Origin: a virus
Strand: one strand, 5' to 3'
Virus record (IMG/VR): IMGVR_UViG_3300024355_000262
Span: 1 to 27,876 of that record
DNA: 27,876 bases
Shown here: piece after piece, positions 15,555-21,966 of the stretch
Layout of the letters: each line of letters starts with the position of its first letter
How positions within the stretch are numbered: the first letter of the stretch is position 1
Notes under the pieces: model-generated
The model's input: the letters and a program-made list of their open reading frames with translations, nothing else
Told to the model about the DNA's origin: nothing
Databases searched by the model: none
Translations under genes and position numbers: made by a program

Positions 15555-15559
15555 ATAAT
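15531..15559 (+). promoter_or_regulatory. sigma70-type promoter for tRNA-Ala
   Basis: TTGACT (15531-15536), 17 bp, perfect TATAAT (15554-15559), eleven bases before the tRNA. Expected start near 15566. Confidence 0.8.
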
Positions 15560-15569
15560 GTCTAAACTT

Positions 15570-15643
15570 GGGGAATTAGCTCAGTCTGGTAGAGCGCCTG
15601 CTTTGCAAGCAGGATGTCAGGAGTTCGAGTCTCCTATTCTCCA
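15570..15643 (+). tRNA. tRNA-Ala (UGC)
   Basis: Acceptor GGGGAAT pairs with ATTCTCC (one G-U). The D arm has AGCTCAGTCTGGTAGAGC, the anticodon stem CCTGC/GCAGG has loop TTTGCAA with anticodon TGC, and the T arm has GGAGTTCGAGTCTCC. The discriminator is A (15643). The CCA end is not encoded. It has its own promoter within the late module. Confidence 0.95.
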
Positions 15644-15671
15644 TAAATATAAAAGCAGAAAAAAATAAATA
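15643..15671 (+). promoter_or_regulatory. two late-promoter-like motifs before nucleotidyltransferase gene
   Basis: ATAAATA occurs at 15643-15649, sharing the last tRNA base, and again at 15665-15671, 21 bases before ATG 15692. Either could serve late transcription of the next gene. Confidence 0.5.
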
Positions 15672-15691
15672 AAAGTATAAAAATAAACAAT

Positions 15692-16969
15692 ATGAAGAGT
15701 TTCTTCCAATTTTTATCAGAAGCAACGCAATCGCAAGCATCTATGCAGGCGAAAAAACTTGGATTGCGTGGAGATGGTCATGGTGGATGGGTAGATAGAT
15801 CTGGCAAAACAGTTGCAAGAACAGAAGAAGGGAAACTTAAATTCACTGATGGTAGACCGACAAAGGGAGAAAAGCAACCAGTAAATAAACAAGCAAAAAC
15901 TCAATTACCTCAAGCAACTCAAGCAACACAAGCACCTGCACCACAACCTCAAGCGGTATCAGGACAAGCACCAGAAGAGCAACCTGAAGAAGAACTATCA
16001 CCACTTACTATTGTTTTTGGTCGCTTTAACCCACCAACAATTGGTCATGATAAACTTCTTAAGTCGGCAAAGAGGATTTCTGTTGGTGGAGATATTAAGA
16101 TTTATCCTTCAAGAACTCAAGATCCAAAGAAAAATCCACTAGATCCTGATATCAAAATTTCTTACATGAAAAAAATGTTCCCAGATTTTGAGGAGAACAT
16201 TATTAATGACCCATATATGAGAACAATCTTTGATGTTCTTGTTGCAGCACAAGAAGAAGGATATACTAGTGTGAATATTGTTGTGGGTTCTGATCGTCAG
16301 GCAGAATTTGAAAACCTTGCCCAAAAATATAATGGAGAACTATATAATTTTGATTTAATTCGAGTTGTATCTGCTGGAGTAAGAGATGCTGATGCAGAAG
16401 GTATCGAGGGAATGTCTGCATCTAAAATGAGAAAAGCAGTATTAGATAATGATTTTAATTCTTTCCGTAGAGGAACACCAAAAACATTAGATGATGGAGA
16501 AACACAAACACTTTTTGATGCTGTTCGACAGGGAATGAAAGTTAAGAAATCTAAGGTTAAAAAGGAAAGTTATTCTCTATGGGATATTGCCCCTAAGTAT
16601 GATATGAAAAATCTTCGTGAAAATTATGTAAAGGGAAAAATATTTAAAATAGGCGATAAAATTCAAAATTTAAATACAGGATTAATTGGTGAAGTAATGC
16701 GTAGAGGAACTAATCATTTGATATGTGTGACGGAAGAAGGATATATGTTTAAATCTTGGATCAAAGATTTGATGGAATATTCTGAAGTAGAAATGAATAG
16801 TCCAATGAGAGATAAAGTACATCCAAATACTCTTGTTGGAACTCTTGGTGCATTTAAACACTATGCAAAAATGACTCCAGGATCGGTTGGAACTAATAAA
16901 CAATATCTCCAATTTGGAGGAAAGTCATATGGAACCAATTTCATAAATAAGTATAAGGCAAAAAAGTAA
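15692..16969 (+). CDS. nucleotidyltransferase-like protein with capsid-targeting N-terminus
   Basis: 425 residues. The N-terminus MKSFFQFLSEATQ resembles the T4 capsid-targeting peptide (MKTYQEFIAEA), and L-S-E-A at 8-11 is a gp21-type cleavage site. Residues about 17-60 carry a GHGGWVDRSGKTVART block seen in other marine phage virion proteins. A Gln/Pro/Ala-rich linker follows. Residues about 104-285 are a cytidylyltransferase-like nucleotidyltransferase fold: FGRFNPPTIGHDKLL (109-123; G-H of the HIGH-type motif) and GMSASKMRKA (241-250, replacing the usual S/T-x-x-x-R). The C-terminal region (about 300-390) with IGDKIQNLNTGLIGEV looks like an SH3/KOW-type domain. Known enzymes of the fold transfer nucleotides to NMN, pantetheine phosphate or phospho-alcohols; the substrate here is unknown. 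Late expression and N-terminus suggest it is packaged in the head. Confidence 0.82.
   Translation: MKSFFQFLSEATQSQASMQAKKLGLRGDGHGGWVDRSGKTVARTEEGKLKFTDGRPTKGEKQPVNKQAKTQLPQATQATQAPAPQPQAVSGQAPEEQPEEELSPLTIVFGRFNPPTIGHDKLLKSAKRISVGGDIKIYPSRTQDPKKNPLDPDIKISYMKKMFPDFEENIINDPYMRTIFDVLVAAQEEGYTSVNIVVGSDRQAEFENLAQKYNGELYNFDLIRVVSAGVRDADAEGIEGMSASKMRKAVLDNDFNSFRRGTPKTLDDGETQTLFDAVRQGMKVKKSKVKKESYSLWDIAPKYDMKNLRENYVKGKIFKIGDKIQNLNTGLIGEVMRRGTNHLICVTEEGYMFKSWIKDLMEYSEVEMNSPMRDKVHPNTLVGTLGAFKHYAKMTPGSVGTNKQYLQFGGKSYGTNFINKYKAKK
16943..16949 (+). promoter_or_regulatory. late-promoter-like motif ATAAATA in 3' end of gene
   Basis: ATAAATA lies in the last codons of the nucleotidyltransferase-like gene, 33 bases before the next ATG, the same distance range as the consensus late promoters at 14569 and 19070. 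Confidence 0.4.
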
Positions 16970-16981
16970 GTACTTATTAAG

Positions 16982-18682
16982 ATGTCAACCAATCCTCTGA
17001 ATGATATTTCCAGAGTATATCTGGAGCAAGTTTCTGAATCTGCAGTTCCTGGTAAACCTGCAGAAAGACTTGGTGCAGTGACTGCTATTCCTAAAAGTGA
17101 GCAAGATGCTGCCAGAGAAAGAACACTTGCAAAAGCAAAGGCAATGAGAGAAAAGAAAGGTATCAAGGAAGCAGCAAAACCAGATTACTTGGATTTTGAC
17201 AAGGATGGTAATGAAAAAGAATCCATGAAGAAGGCTTTGAGAGATAAAGCGAAGCAAAAAATGGAAGAAGCGAAGAAAACAAATGATGGCAATCTTGCAA
17301 ATAATTATCCTCCATATGACAAAGTAACTAGAGGTGATGTAATTGCGGGTAGGTTGGGTAAGGATGAAATGGGTGGAAGCAAAAAAGTTGCAAAAGAAGG
17401 ATTCTCCAATTGGAGAGAAGATTTGGTTGAAATTACCGATAAAGTTGATAATAAGGAAAATCAAAAAATTGTTGAAAAGCAAGTAAAAAATAAAATAAAA
17501 ACAAGTGCAATTGGGTCTGGTATTAAAATAGGTGAATCAGTTGAAAATCTTGGTGGAACATTGATTGAAATGGTAGAACTTGATGAAGAAGTTCTTACTG
17601 AAACTGTTGATATTGCGACTGAATATTTTTATGAACAGGGTTTAAATGAAGAAGGTTTAGATATTCTTATTGAAGAACTTGGGCTTGAGGAATTTGTAAA
17701 TTTTGTTTTTGAAATTTCGGAAGAATATACATTAAACGAAGCAAGAACTTTACTTGGTAAAAAGAAAAGTCCTCAAAAACTTCCAAAAGGAACTGCACCG
17801 TCTCAAGCAACAAAGGCAGCAGTTCAAAAGTATGGAACTACTCGAAGATTTAAGTCAAGTCCTGCATCGTCAACTGTCAGAAAAAAATCAGTTGCTATTA
17901 AAAAAGCTGTTGAAAAGCAACCATCTAAGAAACCAGTAAGAGATGCAATTGCAAAAGGAATTTTTGGCGCAGTAAAAGCATACCAATCTGGAATGGAAAG
18001 GCATCGTGCAGCAACTCAAACTGCAGGAAAAGCACTAAGAGTTGCTGCAAAAGGAGCATCTGAATTTGGTAAAGGCGTAAAATCTGGTGTTACTGGAACT
18101 GTTACTGCTGCTAAAAAAATTAAAAAAGCAGTATCTGAGGAAGTAATCAATGAAAAAGCTGCTAGTGAGCAGCAGCAAAAAATATTTGGACTTGCTCTTT
18201 CGGTAAAAAGAGGTCAGACTCCAAGATCTGAAGTAAGTGATGCTGTTCTTAAAATTGTTGATGATATGAGTGAGAAAAAAATTCGTGATTTTGCAAAAAC
18301 AAAACATGAAAGAATTCCTAAAAAAGTTGAAGAAGCAGTCGCAGATTCTACTGCATTAACCCCTCAAGAACTTCAAGTTCAAAAACAAAGAGCTTCTCTT
18401 GACACTAGGATTGCTACTCTTAGAAAACAAGCATTAATGAAGCAAAGAAAACCAGAAACTGTTTCTGAAGAAGATTCTGATCGAATGAAGGATAGACAAC
18501 TTGAGCGTGGTGGAATGGGTGCTCGTTCTTCAACATCTCCTGCAAAACAATCTGCATCAAAACCAGAAACTCCAGCAGAAAGAGAAGCAAGAATGAAAAG
18601 ACATAAAGAGACCTCCCAAAGAGCGTTAGATTTTGTGAGACAACAAATGATTTCCAAACATGGTAAAGGATCTTTAATGTAA
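16982..18682 (+). CDS. large basic virion protein with prohead-protease-type sites
   Basis: 566 residues beginning MSTNPLNDISRVYLEQVSE, a start familiar from marine T4-like structural proteins. Residues 1-180 are mixed and charged, with a DYLDFDKDGNEKE block at about 68-80 and a GFSNWREDLVEI block at 140-151. Residues about 181-250 are acidic. L-N-E-A at 251-254 fits gp21-type cleavage, and a second candidate I-N-E is at 389-391. Between them lies a Lys/Ala-rich, DNA-binding-like region like the protein at 14605. The C-terminal third is charged and probably disordered. It is most likely an internal head protein processed into pieces; no enzyme motif is seen. It is late by context. Confidence 0.75.
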   Translation: MSTNPLNDISRVYLEQVSESAVPGKPAERLGAVTAIPKSEQDAARERTLAKAKAMREKKGIKEAAKPDYLDFDKDGNEKESMKKALRDKAKQKMEEAKKTNDGNLANNYPPYDKVTRGDVIAGRLGKDEMGGSKKVAKEGFSNWREDLVEITDKVDNKENQKIVEKQVKNKIKTSAIGSGIKIGESVENLGGTLIEMVELDEEVLTETVDIATEYFYEQGLNEEGLDILIEELGLEEFVNFVFEISEEYTLNEARTLLGKKKSPQKLPKGTAPSQATKAAVQKYGTTRRFKSSPASSTVRKKSVAIKKAVEKQPSKKPVRDAIAKGIFGAVKAYQSGMERHRAATQTAGKALRVAAKGASEFGKGVKSGVTGTVTAAKKIKKAVSEEVINEKAASEQQQKIFGLALSVKRGQTPRSEVSDAVLKIVDDMSEKKIRDFAKTKHERIPKKVEEAVADSTALTPQELQVQKQRASLDTRIATLRKQALMKQRKPETVSEEDSDRMKDRQLERGGMGARSSTSPAKQSASKPETPAEREARMKRHKETSQRALDFVRQQMISKHGKGSLM

Positions 18683-18684
18683 TC

Positions 18685-18691
18685 CTAAATA
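18685..18691 (+). promoter_or_regulatory. late-promoter-like motif CTAAATA
   Basis: CTAAATA, two bases after the stop of the large basic protein and 31 bases before ATG 18722. Confidence 0.45.
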
Positions 18692-18721
18692 AGATAGGAT
18701 ACTCTCTTACGGAGGAACATC

Positions 18722-18895
18722 ATGGGCGCAGTAGTTGCAGTGGTAAAACCACTTTTAATTCAAATCGCGACACATCCAGCAGTTAAAAATCTTGTTCTTG
18801 ACTTACTTAAAAAGTATGTTGATAGTACAGATAATAGCATTGATAATGTAGTTTATGATCTTGTAAAGGATAAACTCTTTACGCCACAAGCATGA
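18722..18895 (+). CDS. small conserved-looking phage protein (57 aa)
   Basis: 57 residues starting MGAVVAVVKPLLIQIATHPAVK, with a good ribosome site ACGGAGGAAC seven bases upstream. The N-terminal half is amphipathic and hydrophobic (VVAVVKPLLIQIA), and the C-terminal half is acidic and helical. I recall similar small proteins next to virion genes in marine T4-like phages; the function is unknown. A membrane or head role is possible. The stop overlaps the next gene by ATGA. Confidence 0.7.
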   Translation: MGAVVAVVKPLLIQIATHPAVKNLVLDLLKKYVDSTDNSIDNVVYDLVKDKLFTPQA

Positions 18896-19056
18896 TTACT
18901 TGTTTTGTGACCAACTGGGGAGTTACCATTGTTCTCGGTCTACTGCTAACCACTTCCGAGTGGTTAGCAAAAACAAAAAGATTTGAGGAAAATGGATTAC
19001 TTGATCTGACAACTAATTTTTTGAGGGTTGTTTTACATAAAGAGACCAAAAAGTAA
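18892..19056 (+). CDS. small single-span membrane protein (54 aa)
   Basis: 54 residues from ATG 18892, overlapping the previous stop (ATGA). Residues about 9-25 (WGVTIVLGLLLTTSEWL) form one likely transmembrane helix, followed by a basic and polar tail ending KETKK. The coupling to the 57-aa gene suggests they work as a pair. The shape would fit a membrane-acting accessory or lysis-related peptide, but nothing specific supports that. Its last codons form the 5' arm of the following terminator. Confidence 0.65.
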   Translation: MITCFVTNWGVTIVLGLLLTTSEWLAKTKRFEENGLLDLTTNFLRVVLHKETKK

Positions 19057-19070
19057 GGTCTCTTTTTTTT
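19041..19070 (+). terminator. intrinsic terminator after small membrane gene
   Basis: AGAGACC (19041-19047) / GGTCTCT (19057-19063), perfect 7 bp with 9-nt loop, followed by eight T. The 5' arm is in the coding sequence and the stop codon is in the loop. Confidence 0.88.
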
Positions 19071-19077
19071 ATAAATA
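19070..19077 (+). promoter_or_regulatory. T4-type late promoter TATAAATA
   Basis: Exact TATAAATA directly at the end of the terminator T-run, 34 bases before ATG 19112. Same terminator-then-late-promoter layout as at 14549-14576. Confidence 0.75.
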
Positions 19078-19111
19078 ATTTTTAGCAAATAACTTTTACG
19101 GAAGAAAGAAC

Positions 19112-19876
19112 ATGGCACTCTGGGGAAATAATGATGCTAAAGGTTCTGGTGGTACAGTATCTTTAGACTATCAAACTTTGACTGTGACCGGTAGTGGTAC
19201 TACTTTTGGCAATGCAGGTGCTGCAGCAGTTGGTGATGTTATTCGTTTTGGATCTAGAACGGGTACTTATTATGGTGATGCTGTAATTGTGGGAATTACA
19301 AGTGCAACACAACTTTCAATTGCTTCTACCTCCAATTTAAGCGGTGCTACTATTTCTGGAGTTCAATTTGATATTAGCGAATTACCTAAGTATACTGTTC
19401 TCGATAGTACATTCAGTGCAGCAAATATTGCCGCTAGAAGTTTTTCACCAATTACATATACTGGAACTGCAACAGCATCTGCTGGAATTGGAACAAATGT
19501 TATTTCGTCAAGTGTTTTAAATGGGGCAACTGGAGTAGTTGTTGGTGATGCTCTAGTAAACAATGGTAATAATGTTGTTATTAATAGCATTGGAGCAACG
19601 ACAATTTCTCTTGCTTCAACAATTAGTGCTGGAATTAGTACAGGTGATATATTAAGATTCGCAAGACTTGCTGATGGATATGCTAGATCAGTTTATGGTG
19701 TTGCTGATGCTGGAATTGAAGTAGCACAAGGAACTTCATACGCTTTAACTCATGAGGGATGGGTTGGGGTTACAACTTACATGGGAGTTGAAGGTGAAAT
19801 GAGAGTCAAGACCGAAGTTCTTGTTGCAATGTCTGGAATTACTACTGGTAATACTCCACTTTATCCACCTGCTTGA
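19112..19876 (+). CDS. beta-rich virion structural protein
   Basis: 254 residues, rich in Gly, Ser, Thr, Ala and Val, starting MALWGNNDAKGSGG. At least two similar beta modules are visible: TLTVTGSGTTFGN...VGDVIRFG...VGITSATQLSIASTSNL (about 22-75) and a later NVISSSVLNGATGVVVGDALV...SIGATTISLASTISAG (about 130-175). The pattern of a strand ending V/IGD, then I-x-S-A/T-T-x-x-x-L/I-x-L/I-A-S, is common in tail or head decoration proteins. The C-terminal part EGWVGVTTYMGVEGEMRVKTEVLVAMSGI is typical of marine T4-like structural proteins. A consensus late promoter and ribosome site (ACGGAAGAAAG) precede it. The position in the particle is unknown. Confidence 0.75.
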   Translation: MALWGNNDAKGSGGTVSLDYQTLTVTGSGTTFGNAGAAAVGDVIRFGSRTGTYYGDAVIVGITSATQLSIASTSNLSGATISGVQFDISELPKYTVLDSTFSAANIAARSFSPITYTGTATASAGIGTNVISSSVLNGATGVVVGDALVNNGNNVVINSIGATTISLASTISAGISTGDILRFARLADGYARSVYGVADAGIEVAQGTSYALTHEGWVGVTTYMGVEGEMRVKTEVLVAMSGITTGNTPLYPPA

Positions 19877-19888
19877 ATTTAATAGTCT

Positions 19889-20293
19889 ATGTTATTTACT
19901 GAATTGAATGATGATAATTTTCTTTTATTTGCAATAAAAAACTATGAAAATCCTCAAGCGGTAACCAAAGAAGATTTTGATAAAGATTTAAATCATTTTA
20001 AGTACATTAAAAGATTATTGAAGCGATATAAAAAATCAGGTGAATTGAAAACTCACTTGATTTTAAATCACTTTATTATTCTCTATAATATATTTGGTGA
20101 AGCGGCAACTCCAATGTTATTTTTTAAACTTGAAAAAGATTTGTGGAATGTAGTTAAATCTTTTATTATTTTTTTGGGTAAGTTACCAGAGTATCCAAAG
20201 TCTAGTGTGAGTAACATTCAGGTTGATATGTATTGTTTGTCCGAACTGTATAAAATCTACAATGGAAAAGAAGAAACTGGACAGGATAATTGA
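19889..20293 (+). CDS. conserved phage protein, unknown function (134 aa)
   Basis: 134-residue helical protein starting MLFTELNDDNFLLFAIKNYENPQ. It has a strongly basic helix KYIKRLLKRYKKSGELK (about 38-54) and a hydrophobic core helix HLILNHFIILYNIFGEAATPMLFFK (about 56-80). I recall close relatives in cyanophages beside virion genes, always of unknown function. No signal peptide or clear membrane span is seen. Its 3' end overlaps the next gene by 32 bases. Confidence 0.75.
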   Translation: MLFTELNDDNFLLFAIKNYENPQAVTKEDFDKDLNHFKYIKRLLKRYKKSGELKTHLILNHFIILYNIFGEAATPMLFFKLEKDLWNVVKSFIIFLGKLPEYPKSSVSNIQVDMYCLSELYKIYNGKEETGQDN

Positions 20294-20477
20294 AATAATA
20301 AGAGAGCAAATGGTCGCAAATGCTCCAGGAGGATCTGGTGGTTTTTCTGGATCCGCTCAAGCAAAGGGTCCAACTGCTGGTTTTGATCCTGTTATGGGAA
20401 TGACTAGAAGAAAAAAGATAATTGGATTAGGAAAAAATTCCAGAAATCGTTGGGATCCTAAAAAACAATCAACTTAA
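20262..20477 (+). CDS. small basic protein with Gly-rich middle (71 aa)
   Basis: ATG 20262 lies inside the previous gene (32-base overlap). The 71-residue product has an N-terminal helix (MEKKKLDRIIEIIREQMV), a Gly/Ser/Ala-rich linker, and a block GFDPVMGMTRRKKIIGLG followed by a basic end RNRWDPKKQ. The GFDPVMG block is familiar from small marine T4-like phage proteins. It is probably a structural or assembly protein by neighbourhood. The longer frame from 20223 is not supported by a good start. Confidence 0.65.
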   Translation: MEKKKLDRIIEIIREQMVANAPGGSGGFSGSAQAKGPTAGFDPVMGMTRRKKIIGLGKNSRNRWDPKKQST

Positions 20478-20482
20478 AGACA

Positions 20483-20830
20483 ATGTTCGGACAAGACTCA
20501 AAGATTAAAGTTGCGGTTCTTGAAGAAAGAGTGAAAATTCATGAGGAAATGGTAGAGCGTGTAGACGCTGCCATTCAAACTCTCAGTGAAACAAATCAGA
20601 ATATTTGTAAAATGCTTGCAGTTCATGATGAAAGAATTTTTAATTGTGCAAGAAGTGATGTGGATATCAATGAAAAAATGGGTAAACTTGAAGTAAAAGT
20701 AGACGAACTTTCTAAGTTCAAATGGATGGCAGCAGGTGTTGTAGCACTTGCTTTGTTGTTTGTTCCATTTGTAACAGATTTTATAAATTCTTCAATAAAT
20801 TCTTTAACCGAACAAGTTAAAACTAAATAA
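20483..20830 (+). CDS. coiled-coil protein with C-terminal membrane segment (115 aa)
   Basis: 115 residues starting MFGQDSKIKVAVLEERVKIHEEM. Residues about 8-78 form heptad-like coiled coil, and WMAAGVVALALLFVPFVTDFI (about 80-100) is a likely transmembrane helix with a short polar tail. The layout is cytoplasmic coiled coil plus membrane anchor. Related genes occur at the same place in cyanophages without known function; a lysis or membrane-attachment role is possible but unproven. It ends the late module; a CTAAATA motif overlaps its stop. Confidence 0.72.
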   Translation: MFGQDSKIKVAVLEERVKIHEEMVERVDAAIQTLSETNQNICKMLAVHDERIFNCARSDVDINEKMGKLEVKVDELSKFKWMAAGVVALALLFVPFVTDFINSSINSLTEQVKTK

Positions 20831-20837
20831 TCAAGTG

Positions 20838-20853
20838 TTGGCACTGGTGCCAA
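20838..20853 (+). repeat. 16-bp perfect palindromic hairpin
   Basis: TTGGCAC TG GTGCCAA, 7-bp arms with a 2-bp centre, eight bases after the coiled-coil gene. No T-run follows. It may be a 3' stabiliser or a protein-binding palindrome. A 35-codon frame starting at 20853 is the only other coding possibility in this 167-base gap, and it looks unconvincing. Confidence 0.5.
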
Positions 20854-20904
20854 TGAAAACTAAAAATAAAACAACCATATATTCTCTTCAAAAGATTACA
20901 AACT

Positions 20905-20938
20905 CAGTTATAAAGTGGACAGGTCTTATAACTGTTTT
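20905..20938 (+). terminator. probable intrinsic terminator at module boundary
   Basis: CAGTTATAA (20905-20913) and TTATAACTG (20926-20934) form a perfect 9-bp AT-rich stem with a 12-nt loop, followed by TTTT. It lies just before the primase promoter and could isolate the late module from the early one. Confidence 0.5.
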
Positions 20939-20943
20939 GTGTC

Positions 20944-20971
20944 TTGACAAAACACGATAACCTAGTAGAAT
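20944..20971 (+). promoter_or_regulatory. sigma70-type promoter for primase/nrd operon
   Basis: TTGACA (20944-20949), 16 bp, TAGAAT (20966-20971), 26 bases before the gp61 ATG. Good host-type early promoter for primase-nrdA-nrdB. Confidence 0.72.
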
Positions 20972-20997
20972 AAACAGACTCCACACAGTGTATTGTC

Positions 20998-21966
20998 ATG
21001 GATTTTATTGATGTTAAATACATCAATTTGATTTCTTCTAGATTTCAAAAATTTAAAAGAGTAAAGCATAATCTTTACAACTTTCGTTGTCCTATTTGTG
21101 GCGATTCTCAAAAAAATAAAACCAAAGCAAGAGGATATTTATACCAAGTAAAAACTAATACAAACTTTAAGTGTCATAACTGTGGTATTAATATTTCTTT
21201 TAATAATTTTTTAAAGCAAATTGATTCCGTAATCTATAAACAATATACTTTCGAAAAATTTAAATCGGGAAATACGGGTAAAAACTTTGTTGTCGATGAA
21301 CCTGTATTTAAATTTGAAGCGCCAAAGTTTAAATCAAAGATAAACTTACCAAAAGCATCCGAAAATTCTGATGCAAAAAAGTATCTAGAGAATAGAAAAC
21401 TAAACCCGGATAAATTTTATTACACAGATCAGTTTAAATCGTGGACTAATTCCCTAAAAGAAGTCTTCGATGATACTTCTAAAGATGAACCTAGGATTGT
21501 TATTCCTTTGTTCTATCAAAATACTCTTGTTGGATTTCAAGGAAGATCTTTAAGTTCCAGCAAGATTAAATACATTACTATAATGCTCAGTGACGATGCA
21601 CCAAAAATCTATGGTCTTGATGAAGTCCAAAAAAGTGAAACTGTCTACATCACCGAAGGTCCATTCGACTCAACTTTCATTCGCAACGCGATTGCTCTTT
21701 GCGGAGCTGATGGTGATGTTGCTAAGTGGGGTATTTGTGATTGTGTTTGGATATACGATAACGAACCACGTAATTCAGAAATCTTATCAAGAATTTCCCG
21801 TGTTATCGAAGATGGACAAAAAGTTGTCATCTGGCCTTCAACAATAAAAGAAAAAGACATCAATGATATGGTTTTATCTGGACTTAACGTTCAAAATGTG
21901 ATAGAATCAAATACTTACTCTGGATTAGAAGCAAAACTTAAATTTACTACCTGGAAGAAAATATGA
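20998..21966 (+). CDS. 61: DNA primase (T4 gp61)
   Basis: Primase of the T4 gp61 type, 322 aa (T4 342). It makes RNA primers for lagging-strand synthesis with helicase gp41. An N-terminal zinc-binding domain is shown by CPIC (31-34) and CHNC (59-62). A TOPRIM core follows, with YITEGPFDSTF near 216-226 supplying the catalytic Glu, CGADGD near 236, and WIYDNEPRN near 249-257 as the metal-binding acidic element. It begins a new operon from the promoter at 20944 and overlaps nrdA by ATGA. Confidence 0.92.
   Translation: MDFIDVKYINLISSRFQKFKRVKHNLYNFRCPICGDSQKNKTKARGYLYQVKTNTNFKCHNCGINISFNNFLKQIDSVIYKQYTFEKFKSGNTGKNFVVDEPVFKFEAPKFKSKINLPKASENSDAKKYLENRKLNPDKFYYTDQFKSWTNSLKEVFDDTSKDEPRIVIPLFYQNTLVGFQGRSLSSSKIKYITIMLSDDAPKIYGLDEVQKSETVYITEGPFDSTFIRNAIALCGADGDVAKWGICDCVWIYDNEPRNSEILSRISRVIEDGQKVVIWPSTIKEKDINDMVLSGLNVQNVIESNTYSGLEAKLKFTTWKKI

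Noticed and set aside
18892-19056. Holin call for the 54-aa membrane protein
   Set aside because: One membrane span alone is not specific, and it lies in the virion module away from the lysozyme-like gene.
20853-20960. 35-codon frame MKTKNKTTIYSLQ... in the primase leader
   Set aside because: No ribosome site; it overlaps the palindrome, the 9-bp inverted repeat and the promoter -35; the composition looks non-coding.
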